Shown: one piece after another, positions 51,988-60,775 of the stretch
Position numbering within the stretch: the stretch's first letter is position 1
Layout: each line of letters starts with the position of its first letter
Source of the DNA: Cellulomonas chitinilytica
GTDB taxonomy: Bacteria; Actinomycetota; Actinomycetes; Actinomycetales; Cellulomonadaceae
Assembly: GCF_016862675.1 (NCBI RefSeq)
Contig: NZ_BONK01000018.1
Location: forward strand, 1 to 64,000
Direction of reading: 5' to 3'
DNA length: 64,000 nucleotides
Program-made: the position numbers and the translations under genes
Notes under the pieces: generated by a model
The model's database searches: none
What the model was told of the DNA's origin: nothing
The model's input: only the letters and a program-made list of their open reading frames with translations

Positions 51988-53472
51988 ATGAGCATCTCCA
52001 CCCCCGCGAAGCCCGCAACCCCGCAGGTCGCGGTCAACGACATCGGCTCGGCCGAGGACTTCCTCGCCGCGATCGACGCCACCATCAAGTACTTCAACGA
52101 TGGCGACATCGTCGAGGGCACCATCGTCAAGGTCGACCGCGACGAGGTCCTGCTCGACATCGGTTACAAGACCGAGGGCGTCATCCCCTCCCGTGAGCTG
52201 TCCATCAAGCACGACGTGGACCCCGGTGAGGTCGTCAAGGTCGGCGACGAGGTCGAGGCCCTCGTCCTCCAGAAGGAGGACAAGGAAGGCCGGCTGATCC
52301 TGTCCAAGAAGCGTGCGCAGTACGAGCGCGCGTGGGGCACGATCGAGAAGATCAAGGAGGAGGACGGCGTCGTCACCGGCACCGTCATCGAGGTCGTCAA
52401 GGGCGGCCTCATCCTCGACATCGGTCTGCGCGGCTTCCTGCCCGCCTCGCTCGTCGAGATGCGTCGTGTCCGCGACCTCCAGCCGTACGTCGGCAAGGAG
52501 ATCGAGGCCAAGATCATCGAGCTCGACAAGAACCGCAACAACGTGGTCCTGTCGCGCCGTGCCTGGCTCGAGCAGACGCAGTCCGAGGTGCGCTCCACCT
52601 TCCTGCAGACGCTGCAGAAGGGCCAGGTCCGCCCCGGTGTCGTGTCCTCGATCGTCAACTTCGGTGCGTTCGTGGACCTGGGCGGCGTGGACGGGCTCGT
52701 GCACGTCTCCGAGCTGTCCTGGAAGCACATCGACCACCCGTCCGAGGTCGTCGAGGTCGGCCAGGAGGTCACCGTCGAGGTGCTCGACGTCGACTTCGAC
52801 CGCGAGCGTGTCTCCCTGTCGCTGAAGGCGACGCAGGAGGACCCGTGGCAGGCGTTCGCCCGCACGCACGCCATCGGCCAGGTCGTCCCGGGCAAGGTCA
52901 CCAAGCTGGTTCCGTTCGGTGCGTTCGTGCGCGTCGAGGACGGCATCGAGGGCCTCGTGCACATCTCGGAGCTGGCCGTGCGCCACGTCGAGATCCCGGA
53001 GCAGGTCGTCCAGGTCGGCGACGACGTCTTCGTCAAGGTCATCGACATCGACCTGGAGCGTCGCCGCATCTCGCTGTCGCTCAAGCAGGCGAACGAGGGC
53101 TTCGACCCGGCCAGCGAGGACTTCGACCCCGCGCTGTACGGCATGGCGGCGGAGTACGACGAGGCCGGCAACTACAAGTACCCCGAGGGCTTCGACCCGG
53201 CCACGAACGAGTGGCTGGAGGGCTTCGAGGCTCAGCGCGAGGTGTGGGAGGCGCAGTACGCGCAGGCCCACGAGCGCTGGGAGGCCCACCGCAAGCAGGT
53301 CGCCGACGCCGCGAAGGCGGACGCCGAGGCCGCGAGCGGTGCCGAGGCCGGCGCGAGCAGCAGCAGCGCTGCCGTTCCGTCGACGTACTCGTCCTCGACC
53401 GAGGAGGCCACCGGCACCCTCGCGTCCGACGAGGCGCTCGCCGCTCTGCGCGAGAAGCTCACGGGCAACTGA
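51988..53472 (+). CDS. rpsA: 30S ribosomal protein S1
   Basis: 494 residues with four S1 (OB-fold) RNA-binding domains at roughly 38-108, 125-190, 210-280 and 297-366 (e.g. GDIVEGTIVKVDRDEVLLDIG, FGAFVDLGGVDGLVHVSEL). The C-terminal 120 residues are Tyr/Glu/Ala-rich and end in Ser/Glu/Ala. Four domains is the actinobacterial form; proteobacterial S1 has six. It helps load mRNA on the 30S subunit. Its long leader and strong promoter fit a highly expressed gene. Confidence 0.95.
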   Translation: MSISTPAKPATPQVAVNDIGSAEDFLAAIDATIKYFNDGDIVEGTIVKVDRDEVLLDIGYKTEGVIPSRELSIKHDVDPGEVVKVGDEVEALVLQKEDKEGRLILSKKRAQYERAWGTIEKIKEEDGVVTGTVIEVVKGGLILDIGLRGFLPASLVEMRRVRDLQPYVGKEIEAKIIELDKNRNNVVLSRRAWLEQTQSEVRSTFLQTLQKGQVRPGVVSSIVNFGAFVDLGGVDGLVHVSELSWKHIDHPSEVVEVGQEVTVEVLDVDFDRERVSLSLKATQEDPWQAFARTHAIGQVVPGKVTKLVPFGAFVRVEDGIEGLVHISELAVRHVEIPEQVVQVGDDVFVKVIDIDLERRRISLSLKQANEGFDPASEDFDPALYGMAAEYDEAGNYKYPEGFDPATNEWLEGFEAQREVWEAQYAQAHERWEAHRKQVADAAKADAEAASGAEAGASSSSAAVPSTYSSSTEEATGTLASDEALAALREKLTGN

Positions 53473-53505
53473 TCGCACCCGGGCGTACGCCCGGGAGGCA
53501 TCACG

Positions 53506-53537
53506 ACGGGCCGGTCACCTTCGGGTGGCCGGCCCGT
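53506..53537 (+). terminator. Terminator region after rpsA
   Basis: A 14-bp stem with one G-T pair (53506-53519 with 53524-53537) and a TTCG loop follows rpsA; a second perfect palindrome lies at 53479-53496. Both precede the convergent GH3 gene. Confidence 0.72.
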
Positions 53538-53679
53538 CGGCGTCCCACAGTCGTGCCGGTAGCGGCTGGGCAACCCCGACCGGCAGCAGGCCGGGCCGTG
53601 CGGTCGGGGGAGAACGCCGACGGCCGGCCTCCTCCTGCGTGCGCGGGAGGGGGCCGGCCGTGGTCGTCAGGCGGGCTCG

Positions 53680-55929
53680 TCAGGCCTTGACGGTGAAGTC
53701 CCCCCGCAGGAGGGCCTCGTCGCGGGACGACGGACCGACGAGGAGCGCGAAGGCGCCGGGCTCGACGACGCGGCGTCCCCGCGCGTCGACGATCGTGCAG
53801 TCCGCGACGGCGAGCTCGAGGTCGACGGTGGCGGTCTCGCCTGCGGCGAGGTCCACCTGCTGGTAGCCCTTGAGCTCCTTCGCGGCCCACGTCGCCGACG
53901 TGACGAGGTCGTGCACGTACAGCTGCACGGTCTCGCGGGCCGGCCGGTCGCCGGTGTTGCGGAGGGTGACCTGGGCGCGAACCGTGCCGTCGAGGCCGAG
54001 CACGGGCGTGAGCACGCGGAGGTCCTCGTACGAGACGGTCGTGTAGCTCAGGCCCTCACCGAACGCGAACGGGACCCGCTGCGTGAGGTCGGCGTACCGG
54101 TCACCGTGCTGCCCGGGGATCTGGTTGTAGTACGTGGGCTGCTGGCCGGCGTGCGCGGCGAACGAGATCGGCAGACGGCCGGACGGCTCGATGCGGCCGA
54201 GGACGAGCTCGGCGACGGCCTGCCCGCCGCGCATGCCGGGGTTGGCGGCCCACACGATCGCGGCGGCACCGAGCGCGGACGCCGGCAGGACGAGCGGCTT
54301 GGACGCGACGACGACGACAGTCATGGGTGTCCCGGTCGCGGCGAGCGCGTCGAGCAGCGCCGCCTGCCCGCCGACGAGCTCGAGCGTCGCGGTGGACCGG
54401 CCCTCGCCGACGAGCTCGATGCGGTCGCCGACGACGGCGACGACGTGGTCGGCGGCGCGCGCCGCGGAGACGGCCTCGGCGATGAGCGCGTCGTCCGCGG
54501 GCGAGGGGACGACGACCTGCGGGCGCGGCTGGCCGTCCGGGAAGAACTCGCCCTCGGGGTCGGGTGCGAGGGTGAGGATGTCGGCGCCGCGGGCGTGCGT
54601 CACGGTCCAGCCGTCGGGCACCTGCTCGCGGAAGCCGTCGAGGACGGTGGTGATCATCTCCCGCGGGTGCCCGTCGGGCAGCCAGTCGGCCTGGCCCGAG
54701 TTGCCGGCCCAGTCGCCGAGCAGGGTCTCCGGGTCGTCGGCGTTGGGGCCGACGACGGCGACCGTGCGCGGACGGGCCGGCGTGGTGTCGTCGAGCGGGA
54801 GGGTGCCGTCGTTCGTGAGCAGGACGAGGGAGCGCCGGGCGACCTCGAGGTTCAGGGCGGCGTGCGCGTCGGCCGCGATGACCTCGGCCTGGCGGGCGGC
54901 GTCGGGCCGGCGCGGGTCCTCGAACAGCCCGAGCTCGAACTTCAGCGTGAGGATCCGCGCGACGGCGGCGTCGAGGGCGGTCTCGTCGAGGAGCCCCTGC
55001 GCGACGGCGTCCTGCGCGCCCTGGAAGAACTGGGGCGTCGTCATGACCATGTCGTTCCCGGCGCGGACGGCGGCGGCCGCGGCGTGGGCGTGGTCGGGCT
55101 GGATGTGCTGCTCCCAGACCATGCGGCCGACGTTGTCCCAGTCGGTGACGAGGGTGCCGGTGTAGCCCCACTCGCCGCGCAGGACGTCGGTGAGGAGCCA
55201 CTCGTTGATCGTGATGGGCACGCCGTCGGTCGACTGGTAGCCGAGCATGAACGTCCGGCACCCCTCGCGGGCGACGCGCTCGAACGGGGGGAGGAACCAG
55301 GAGCGCAGCTTGCGGTGGCTGATGTCGGCCTCGCTCGCGTCGCGGCCGCCCTGCGTCTCGGAGTACCCGGCGAAGTGCTTGGCGGTCGCGAGGACGGCCG
55401 TGTGGTCGTCGAGCCCGTCGCCCTGGTAGCCGCGCACCATCGCGGACGCGAGCTCGCCGATGAGGTGGGGGTCCTCCCCGAACGTCTCGTCGACGCGGCC
55501 CCAGCGCAGGTCCCGGGTGATGCACAGGACGGGGGAGAAGGTCCAGTGGATGCCGGTCGCGGCGACCTCGACGGCGGTCACCCGGGCGACCTGCTCGACG
55601 AGGGCGGAGTCCCAGGTGGCGGCCATGCCGAGCTGCGTCGGGAAGATGGTGGCGCCCTCCCAGAAGGAGTGCCCGTGGATGCAGTCCTCCGCGACGAGCA
55701 GGGGGATGCGCAGGCGGGTGTGCTCGGTGGCGTCGTGCGCCTGCAGGACCCGCTCCGGGGACGCGTGCAGGATCGAGCCGACGTGGACGTCCTCGATGAG
55801 GTGCTGGACGCCCTCGCGCGCGTCGAGCTGCAGCATCTGGCCGACCTTCTCGGCGAGGGTCATGCGTGCGAGGAGGTCGGCGACGCGCTCCGCGACGGGC
55901 AGCCTCGGGTCGAGGTAGGGCAGGGTCAC
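53680..55929 (-). CDS. Glycoside hydrolase family 3 beta-glucosidase-like enzyme
   Basis: 749 residues without a signal peptide, so probably cytoplasmic. The GH3 N-terminal barrel has AKHFAGYSETQGGRD (about 183-197) and the nucleophile Asp in TLVTDWDN (about 263). The alpha/beta sandwich and a C-terminal fibronectin-III-like domain follow (VTLRNTGDRPARETVQLYV). It should release glucose or xylose from beta-linked oligosaccharides imported into the cell. The start is a GTG with GAGAGGA upstream. A LacI-type operator and a TetR-type palindrome lie upstream. Confidence 0.9.
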   Translation of the reverse strand: MTLPYLDPRLPVAERVADLLARMTLAEKVGQMLQLDAREGVQHLIEDVHVGSILHASPERVLQAHDATEHTRLRIPLLVAEDCIHGHSFWEGATIFPTQLGMAATWDSALVEQVARVTAVEVAATGIHWTFSPVLCITRDLRWGRVDETFGEDPHLIGELASAMVRGYQGDGLDDHTAVLATAKHFAGYSETQGGRDASEADISHRKLRSWFLPPFERVAREGCRTFMLGYQSTDGVPITINEWLLTDVLRGEWGYTGTLVTDWDNVGRMVWEQHIQPDHAHAAAAAVRAGNDMVMTTPQFFQGAQDAVAQGLLDETALDAAVARILTLKFELGLFEDPRRPDAARQAEVIAADAHAALNLEVARRSLVLLTNDGTLPLDDTTPARPRTVAVVGPNADDPETLLGDWAGNSGQADWLPDGHPREMITTVLDGFREQVPDGWTVTHARGADILTLAPDPEGEFFPDGQPRPQVVVPSPADDALIAEAVSAARAADHVVAVVGDRIELVGEGRSTATLELVGGQAALLDALAATGTPMTVVVVASKPLVLPASALGAAAIVWAANPGMRGGQAVAELVLGRIEPSGRLPISFAAHAGQQPTYYNQIPGQHGDRYADLTQRVPFAFGEGLSYTTVSYEDLRVLTPVLGLDGTVRAQVTLRNTGDRPARETVQLYVHDLVTSATWAAKELKGYQQVDLAAGETATVDLELAVADCTIVDARGRRVVEPGAFALLVGPSSRDEALLRGDFTVKA

Positions 55930-55987
55930 GTGCGGTTCCTCTCGCGGCGGCGGCGACGTCGGGGCGTATCGGGGGCGGTATCGGGTG

Positions 55988-55999
55988 CGAATCGATTCG
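55988..55999. promoter_or_regulatory. LacI-type operator of the GH3 gene
   Basis: CGAATCGATTCG, a perfect 12-bp palindrome with the same 10-bp core as the operator at 450-461. It lies about 35 bases beyond the GH3 -10, where a repressor would act as a roadblock. Confidence 0.55.
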
Positions 56000-56036
56000 A
56001 GCCGGCGGGCACGCGACGCGGTGGTGCCTCCTGGAG

Positions 56037-56070
56037 AGGGTAGCGCAGACTTACTGACTGGTCAGTAAGT
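56037..56070 (-). promoter_or_regulatory. GH3 promoter overlapped by a TetR-type palindrome
   Basis: On the minus strand CTGACC (56065-56060) and TACCCT (56042-56037), 17 bases apart, form a promoter. Overlapping its -35 is the palindrome ACTTACTGAC-TG-GTCAGTAAGT (56049-56070), typical of TetR-family operators. No TetR gene is in the window. Confidence 0.5.
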
Positions 56071-56165
56071 CGATCGTCCGTCCCGCCGCGTGCCCGGTCC
56101 CAGCGTCCTCTCCGGTGGCGCCCTCGCGCAGCCCGGTCCACGTTGGGCGACAGGAGGTGACCAGG

Positions 56166-56585
56166 ATGGACGACGCCCTTCCCACGATCCGGCAGGTCGT
56201 GCTCGACACCACGGACGCACGAGGTCTCGCCGAGTTCTACCGCGGGCTGTTCGGGCTCCGGTACCGCGACGGCGACGAGCCCCCGCCGCAGGGCGAGCCC
56301 GACCCGCGGGGCGAGGACTGGCTCGTGCTGCGGGGCGGCGACGGCGTGCCGCTGGCGTTCCAGCAGGTCGCCTCGCTCCCGGCGGCCACCTGGCCCGAGG
56401 GTCCGGTGCCGCAGCAGCTCCACCTCGACGCGACCGTGCCCGACGTGGCCGCCCTCGACGCGCAGCACGCACGCGCGCTCGCGCTCGGCGCCCGGCTGCT
56501 CCACGACCGGTCGGACGACCCGGAGGAGCCGCTGCGGGTCTACGCCGACCCCGCGGGGCACCCGTTCTGCCTCTTCGTCGGCTGA
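56166..56585 (+). CDS. VOC/glyoxalase-fold protein
   Basis: 139 residues from ATG 56166 with AGGAGGT nine bases upstream. IRQVVLDTTDARGLAEFYRGLFGLRYR and QQLHLDATVPDVAALDAQHA, with YADPAGHPFCLFVG at the end, show two beta-alpha-beta-beta-beta units of the vicinal-oxygen-chelate fold. Such proteins are glyoxalases, dioxygenases or resistance proteins; reaction unknown. It diverges from the GH3 gene, so the TetR-type palindrome could also act on it. Confidence 0.82.
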   Translation: MDDALPTIRQVVLDTTDARGLAEFYRGLFGLRYRDGDEPPPQGEPDPRGEDWLVLRGGDGVPLAFQQVASLPAATWPEGPVPQQLHLDATVPDVAALDAQHARALALGARLLHDRSDDPEEPLRVYADPAGHPFCLFVG

Positions 56586-56625
56586 GCCGCCGCCGCGGGG
56601 CAGCGCGCAGGGCACCACGGTCCGG

Positions 56626-56637
56626 CAGGATGGGCGG
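56626..56637 (+). promoter_or_regulatory. Leaderless -10 of coaE
   Basis: CAGGAT (56626-56631) ends six bases before ATG 56638 with no ribosome binding site. Confidence 0.45.
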
Positions 56638-57267
56638 ATGCAACGCATCGGACTCACCGGAGGGATCGCGGCCGGCAAGTCGGTCGCGGCGCAGCGCCTC
56701 GCCGAGCTCGGGGCCGTGCTGATCGACTCCGACGCGCTCGCCCGCGAGGCCGTCGCGCCGGGCTCGGCCGGGCTCGACGCGGTGGTCGAGGCGTTCGGCG
56801 ACGGGGTGCGCGCGGCGGACGGGAGCCTGGACCGGGCGGCGCTGGCGTCGATCGTGTTCTCCGACGACGACGCACGCGCACGGCTCGACGCGATCGTGCA
56901 CCCCGTGGTCCGCCGCCTGTCCGCGGAGCGCGAGGCGGCCGCCGCCGTGACCGACCACGGTGCCGTCGTCGTCCACGACATCCCGCTGCTCGTCGAGACC
57001 GGGCAGCAGGACGCGTTCCACGTGCTCGTCGTCGTGCACGCGCCCGCCGTCCTGCGGGTCGAGCGCCTGGTGCGGCTGCGCGGCATGACGCGCGCCGACG
57101 CCGAGGCGCGCGTCGCCGCGCAGGCGAGCGACGAGGCGCGGCTCGCGGTCGCGGACGTCGTCCTCGACGGCACCGGGAGCGACGCCGACCTGCGCGCCCA
57201 GGTCGACGAGCTCTGGGACCGGCTCGCCGTCGAGCGTGCCGACGAGATCGCGGCCGAGACCCCGTGA
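56638..57267 (+). CDS. coaE: Dephospho-CoA kinase
   Basis: 209 residues, normal for the single-domain form. Walker A is GLTGGIAAGKS at the N-terminus; IDSDALAREAV and HDIPLLVETGQQDAF are characteristic CoaE blocks. It phosphorylates the ribose 3'-OH of dephospho-CoA, the last step of coenzyme A synthesis. It overlaps pcp by four bases (GTGA). In mycobacteria coaE also lies between rpsA and uvrB. Confidence 0.95.
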   Translation: MQRIGLTGGIAAGKSVAAQRLAELGAVLIDSDALAREAVAPGSAGLDAVVEAFGDGVRAADGSLDRAALASIVFSDDDARARLDAIVHPVVRRLSAEREAAAAVTDHGAVVVHDIPLLVETGQQDAFHVLVVVHAPAVLRVERLVRLRGMTRADAEARVAAQASDEARLAVADVVLDGTGSDADLRAQVDELWDRLAVERADEIAAETP

Positions 57268-57902
57268 CCCGCGTCCTCCTGACGGGCTTCTCGCCGTTCG
57301 ACGGGCAGTCGGTCAACGCGTCGTGGGAGGTGGTCGACGCCGTCCGTGCCGCCTGGGACGACCCCGACGTCGAGCTCGTCGTCCGCGTGCTGCCCGTGTC
57401 GTTCCGCCGAGCCCGGCAGGAGCTGCGCACGGCTGTCGCGGAGCTCGCGCCCGACGTCGTCGTGTGCGTCGGCGAGGCCGGCGGGCGGTCCGCGGTCGGG
57501 CTCGAGCGGGTCGCGGTCAACCTCATCGACGCGCGCATCCCGGACGACGACGGCTCGGCACCCGTGGACGTCCCCGTGATCGCCGGCGCCCCGAGCGCGT
57601 TCTTCTCGACCCTGCCGGTCAAGGCGTGCGCCGTGGCGGTGCGCGCCGCCGGGGTGCCCGTCGAGGTCTGTACCACCGCGGGCACGTACGTCTGCAACGC
57701 GACCTTCTACGCTCTGATGCACCTCGCGGAGCGCACCGCGGGTCTGCGGGCGGGCTTCGTCCACGTCCCGCGGCTGCCGGCGCAGGTGACATCCGGGCCC
57801 GCGCTGGGGCTGGACGCGACGGCACGTGCGCTGGCCGAGATCGTCCGGACCTCGGCCACCGTCGAGGTCGACCTCCGGGTCTCGGCGGGCACGACGGCCT
57901 GA
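57264..57902 (+). CDS. pcp: Pyroglutamyl peptidase I
   Basis: 212 residues. VLLTGFSPFDGQSVNASWE, VCVGEAGGR (catalytic Glu), AGTYVCNATFY (catalytic Cys about 144) and GFVHVPRLP (catalytic His about 167) give the C15 cysteine peptidase triad. It removes N-terminal pyroglutamate from peptides in the cytoplasm. Translationally coupled to coaE. Confidence 0.93.
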   Translation: MTRVLLTGFSPFDGQSVNASWEVVDAVRAAWDDPDVELVVRVLPVSFRRARQELRTAVAELAPDVVVCVGEAGGRSAVGLERVAVNLIDARIPDDDGSAPVDVPVIAGAPSAFFSTLPVKACAVAVRAAGVPVEVCTTAGTYVCNATFYALMHLAERTAGLRAGFVHVPRLPAQVTSGPALGLDATARALAEIVRTSATVEVDLRVSAGTTA

Positions 57903-57912
57903 CCGCTGCCTG

Positions 57913-57960
57913 CCGACGGTCGGGCCGACGGTCGGGCCGACGGTCGCGCCGACGGCCCGG
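57913..57960. repeat. 12-bp tandem repeat, four copies
   Basis: CCGACGGTCGGG is repeated at 57913, 57925, 57937 (one change) and 57949 (degenerate). Each unit is itself palindromic (CCGAC with GTCGG). It fills the short gap between pcp and uvrB. Confidence 0.7.
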
Positions 57961-57990
57961 GCCGGGGGACCGCATGTCGGTGGTGCCACG

Positions 57991-58002
57991 TACGGTGGAC
58001 GC
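57991..58002 (+). promoter_or_regulatory. Leaderless promoter of uvrB
   Basis: TACGGT (57991-57996) ends six bases before ATG 58003; no ribosome binding site. No SOS box was recognised by eye. Confidence 0.55.
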
Positions 58003-60108
58003 ATGCGACCCGTGACCGAGCTCCAGCGCACCGTCGCCCCGTTCGAGGTCATCTCGGAGTACACGCCGTCGGGCGACCAGCCGACCGCCATCGCCGACCT
58101 CGCGCGGCGCATCAACGCGGGCGAGAAGGACGTGGTGCTCCTCGGCGCCACCGGCACGGGCAAGTCCGCCACCACGGCCTGGCTCATCGAGCAGGTCCAG
58201 CGGCCGACGCTCGTCATGGCCCCGAACAAGACGCTCGCCGCGCAGCTCGCGACCGAGTTCCGCGAGCTGCTGCCGAACAACGCGGTCGAGTACTTCGTGT
58301 CGTACTACGACTACTACCAGCCCGAGGCGTACATCGCGCAGACGGACACGTACATCGAGAAGGACTCGTCGATCAACGACGAGGTCGAGCGCCTCCGGCA
58401 CTCCGCGACCAGCTCGCTGCTGACCCGGCGCGACGTCGTGGTGGTCGCGTCGGTGTCCTGCATCTACGGCCTCGGCACGCCGCAGGAGTACGTCGACCGG
58501 ATGGTGACGCTGTCCGTGGGCGACCAGATCGACCGCGACCAGCTGCTGCGCCGGTTCGTGCAGATGCAGTACACGCGCAACGACCTGGCGTTCACCCGCG
58601 GCACGTTCCGCGTGCGCGGCGACACGGTCGAGATCATCCCGATGTACGAGGAGCTCGCGATCCGCATCGAGTTCTTCGGCGACGAGATCGAGGCCATCGC
58701 GACCCTGCACCCGCTCACCGGCGACGTCGTGCGGTCCGAGCAGCAGATGATGATCTTCCCCGCGACGCACTACGTCGCCGGGCCGGAGCGCATGGAGCGG
58801 GCCATCGCCGGGATCGAGGCGGAGCTCACCGACCGGCTCGACGAGCTCGAGCGGCAGAACAAGCTCCTCGAGGCCCAGCGGCTGCGCATGCGCACCACGT
58901 ACGACATCGAGATGATGCGCCAGATCGGCTCGTGCTCCGGCATCGAGAACTACTCGCGGCACATCGACGGGCGCTCCGCCGGCTCGGCCCCGAACACCCT
59001 GCTCGACTTCTTCCCCGAGGACTTCCTGCTCGTCATCGACGAGTCGCACGTGACGGTCCCGCAGATCGGCGCGATGTTCGAGGGCGACATGTCCCGCAAG
59101 CGCGCGCTCGTCGACCACGGGTTCCGGCTGCCGAGCGCGACCGACAACCGGCCGCTGCGGTGGGAGGAGTTCGTCGAGCGCATCGGGCAGACCGTGTACC
59201 TGTCGGCGACCCCGGGGGACTACGAGCTCTCGATGTCCGACGGTGTGGTCGAGCAGATCATCCGGCCCACGGGGCTCGTCGACCCCGAGGTCGTGGTCAA
59301 GCCGACGCACGGCCAGATCGACGACCTGCTCGGAGAGATCCACGACCGGGTCGAGAAGGACGAGCGCGTCCTGGTCACGACCCTGACCAAGAAGATGGCC
59401 GAGGACCTCACGGACTACTTCCTCGAGAAGGGCGTCCGGGTCCGCTACCTCCACTCGGAGGTCGACACGCTGCGACGCGTCGAGCTGCTGCGCGAGCTCC
59501 GCCTCGGCGAGTACGACGTGCTCGTCGGCATCAACCTCCTGCGCGAGGGTCTCGACCTGCCGGAGGTCTCCCTCGTCGCGATCCTCGACGCCGACAAGGA
59601 GGGCTTCCTGCGCTCCGGGAAGTCGCTCATCCAGACGATCGGCCGCGCGGCGCGCAACGTGTCCGGCCAGGTGCACATGTACGCCGACCGGATCACGGCC
59701 GCGATGGAGATCGCGATCGAGGAGACCACCCGGCGCCGCGAGAAGCAGATCGCCTACAACGTCGCGAACGGCATCGACCCGACCCCGCTGCGCAAGAAGA
59801 TCGGCGACATCACGGACCTGCTCGCCCGGGAGGACGCCGACACGGCCGAGCTGCTCGGCGGCGCCGGCAGGCAGGCGAGCCGCGGCAAGGCACCCGTGCC
59901 CGGGTTCGGCTCGAAGGGCGGTGCCCGCGACGAGCGGACGCGGCTCACGGGAGCGGCGGCCTCCGAGCTCGCCGACCTCATCCACGACCTCACCGAGCAG
60001 ATGCACGCCGCCGCCGGGGAGCTGCAGTTCGAGCTCGCGGCCCGGCTCCGCGACGAGATCAGTGGGCTCAAGAAGGAGCTGCGCCAGATGCAGGCGGCGA
60101 CCGCCTGA
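58003..60108 (+). CDS. uvrB: Excinuclease ABC subunit B
   Basis: 701 residues. Walker A LLGATGTGKSATTAW, the beta-hairpin region YYDYYQPEAYIAQTDTYIEK, helicase motif LLVIDESHVT (DEXH-like), GINLLREGLDLPEV and QTIGRAARN are diagnostic. The C-terminal UVR domain (LIHDLTEQMHAAAGELQFE) binds UvrC. It verifies damage and forms the pre-incision complex in nucleotide excision repair. The start is fixed by the leaderless promoter. Confidence 0.96.
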   Translation: MRPVTELQRTVAPFEVISEYTPSGDQPTAIADLARRINAGEKDVVLLGATGTGKSATTAWLIEQVQRPTLVMAPNKTLAAQLATEFRELLPNNAVEYFVSYYDYYQPEAYIAQTDTYIEKDSSINDEVERLRHSATSSLLTRRDVVVVASVSCIYGLGTPQEYVDRMVTLSVGDQIDRDQLLRRFVQMQYTRNDLAFTRGTFRVRGDTVEIIPMYEELAIRIEFFGDEIEAIATLHPLTGDVVRSEQQMMIFPATHYVAGPERMERAIAGIEAELTDRLDELERQNKLLEAQRLRMRTTYDIEMMRQIGSCSGIENYSRHIDGRSAGSAPNTLLDFFPEDFLLVIDESHVTVPQIGAMFEGDMSRKRALVDHGFRLPSATDNRPLRWEEFVERIGQTVYLSATPGDYELSMSDGVVEQIIRPTGLVDPEVVVKPTHGQIDDLLGEIHDRVEKDERVLVTTLTKKMAEDLTDYFLEKGVRVRYLHSEVDTLRRVELLRELRLGEYDVLVGINLLREGLDLPEVSLVAILDADKEGFLRSGKSLIQTIGRAARNVSGQVHMYADRITAAMEIAIEETTRRREKQIAYNVANGIDPTPLRKKIGDITDLLAREDADTAELLGGAGRQASRGKAPVPGFGSKGGARDERTRLTGAAASELADLIHDLTEQMHAAAGELQFELAARLRDEISGLKKELRQMQAATA

Positions 60109-60139
60109 CGCGGGTCGCACCAGGTCAGGGACGGATGCG

Positions 60140-60571
60140 ATGGCGGCGACGGTGCAGGTGACGTTCGACGCGGCCGACCCGGCCGCCCTGGGGACGTTCT
60201 GGGCGGAGCTGCTCGGGTACGTCGAGCAGCCGCCGCCCGACGGGTACGCGACGTGGGACGACTTCCTGGACGAGAAGGGCATGCCGCCCGAGCGGCGGGA
60301 CGACGGCTACGCGGTCGTGGATCCCGACGGCGCCGGGCCGCGGCTGTTCTTCCAGCGGGTCCCGGAGGGCAAGACGGCGAAGAACCGCGTCCACCTCGAC
60401 GTCCAGGTGACCGCCGGACGCCCGCGGTCTGAGCACGCGGAGCTCTGCCGGTCTCGCGCCGGTGAGCTCGAGGCCCTCGGCGCCCGGCGTCTGCGCGAGT
60501 TCGACGAGCCCGTCAGCGGGTTCTGGATCGTCATGGTCGACCCGGAGGGCAACGAGTTCTGCCTGGTGTGA
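60140..60571 (+). CDS. VOC/glyoxalase-like protein
   Basis: 143 residues from ATG 60140. VQVTFDAADPAALGTFWAELLGY and NRVHLDVQV, with FWIVMVDPEGNEFCLV at the end, match the glyoxalase-like domain pattern of small actinobacterial VOC proteins. The long insert GYATWDDFLDEKGMPPERRDD is typical of the glyoxalase_6 group. Reaction unknown. It lies 31 bases after uvrB and may be cotranscribed. Confidence 0.82.
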   Translation: MAATVQVTFDAADPAALGTFWAELLGYVEQPPPDGYATWDDFLDEKGMPPERRDDGYAVVDPDGAGPRLFFQRVPEGKTAKNRVHLDVQVTAGRPRSEHAELCRSRAGELEALGARRLREFDEPVSGFWIVMVDPEGNEFCLV

Positions 60572-60619
60572 GGTGGCGTGGCTCGCGGCCACGGGACGGC
60601 GCACCGACCCGCCGTGGCC

Positions 60620-60625
60620 TATGCT
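60620..60625 (+). promoter_or_regulatory. -10 element of the riboswitch-terC transcript
   Basis: TATGCT seven bases upstream of the predicted 5' end of the riboswitch. Confidence 0.45.
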
Positions 60626-60631
60626 GGCGGC

Positions 60632-60773
60632 GGTTGAAGGGGAGTACCCCACACACGATCCTGTCGTCATCACGGACCCGCTCGCGGGGCCCGGCGCGAT
60701 CGGTCCGCCACGGAGAACCCGGCGGGCGGGGGAGACCTTCGGTATCGACGCACATCGCGAACCGGAGGTCTCT
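60632..60773 (+). ncRNA. yybP-ykoY (manganese) riboswitch
   Basis: Between the promoter and terC the leader contains AAGGGGAGTA (60638-60647) and, 80 bases later, GGGGGAGACCTTCGG (60728-60742), the two conserved blocks of yybP-ykoY motifs. The 3' block GGAGGTCTCT (60764-60773) can pair with AGAGACC-type sequence of the second block and contains the terC ribosome binding site. These RNAs sense Mn2+ and often control TerC/Alx-type exporters. The P1 helix and exact ends were not folded. Confidence 0.8.
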
Positions 60774-60775
60774 GC

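Noticed and set aside
57913..57960. CRISPR array
   Set aside because: Units are contiguous 12-mers without spacers and there are no cas genes.
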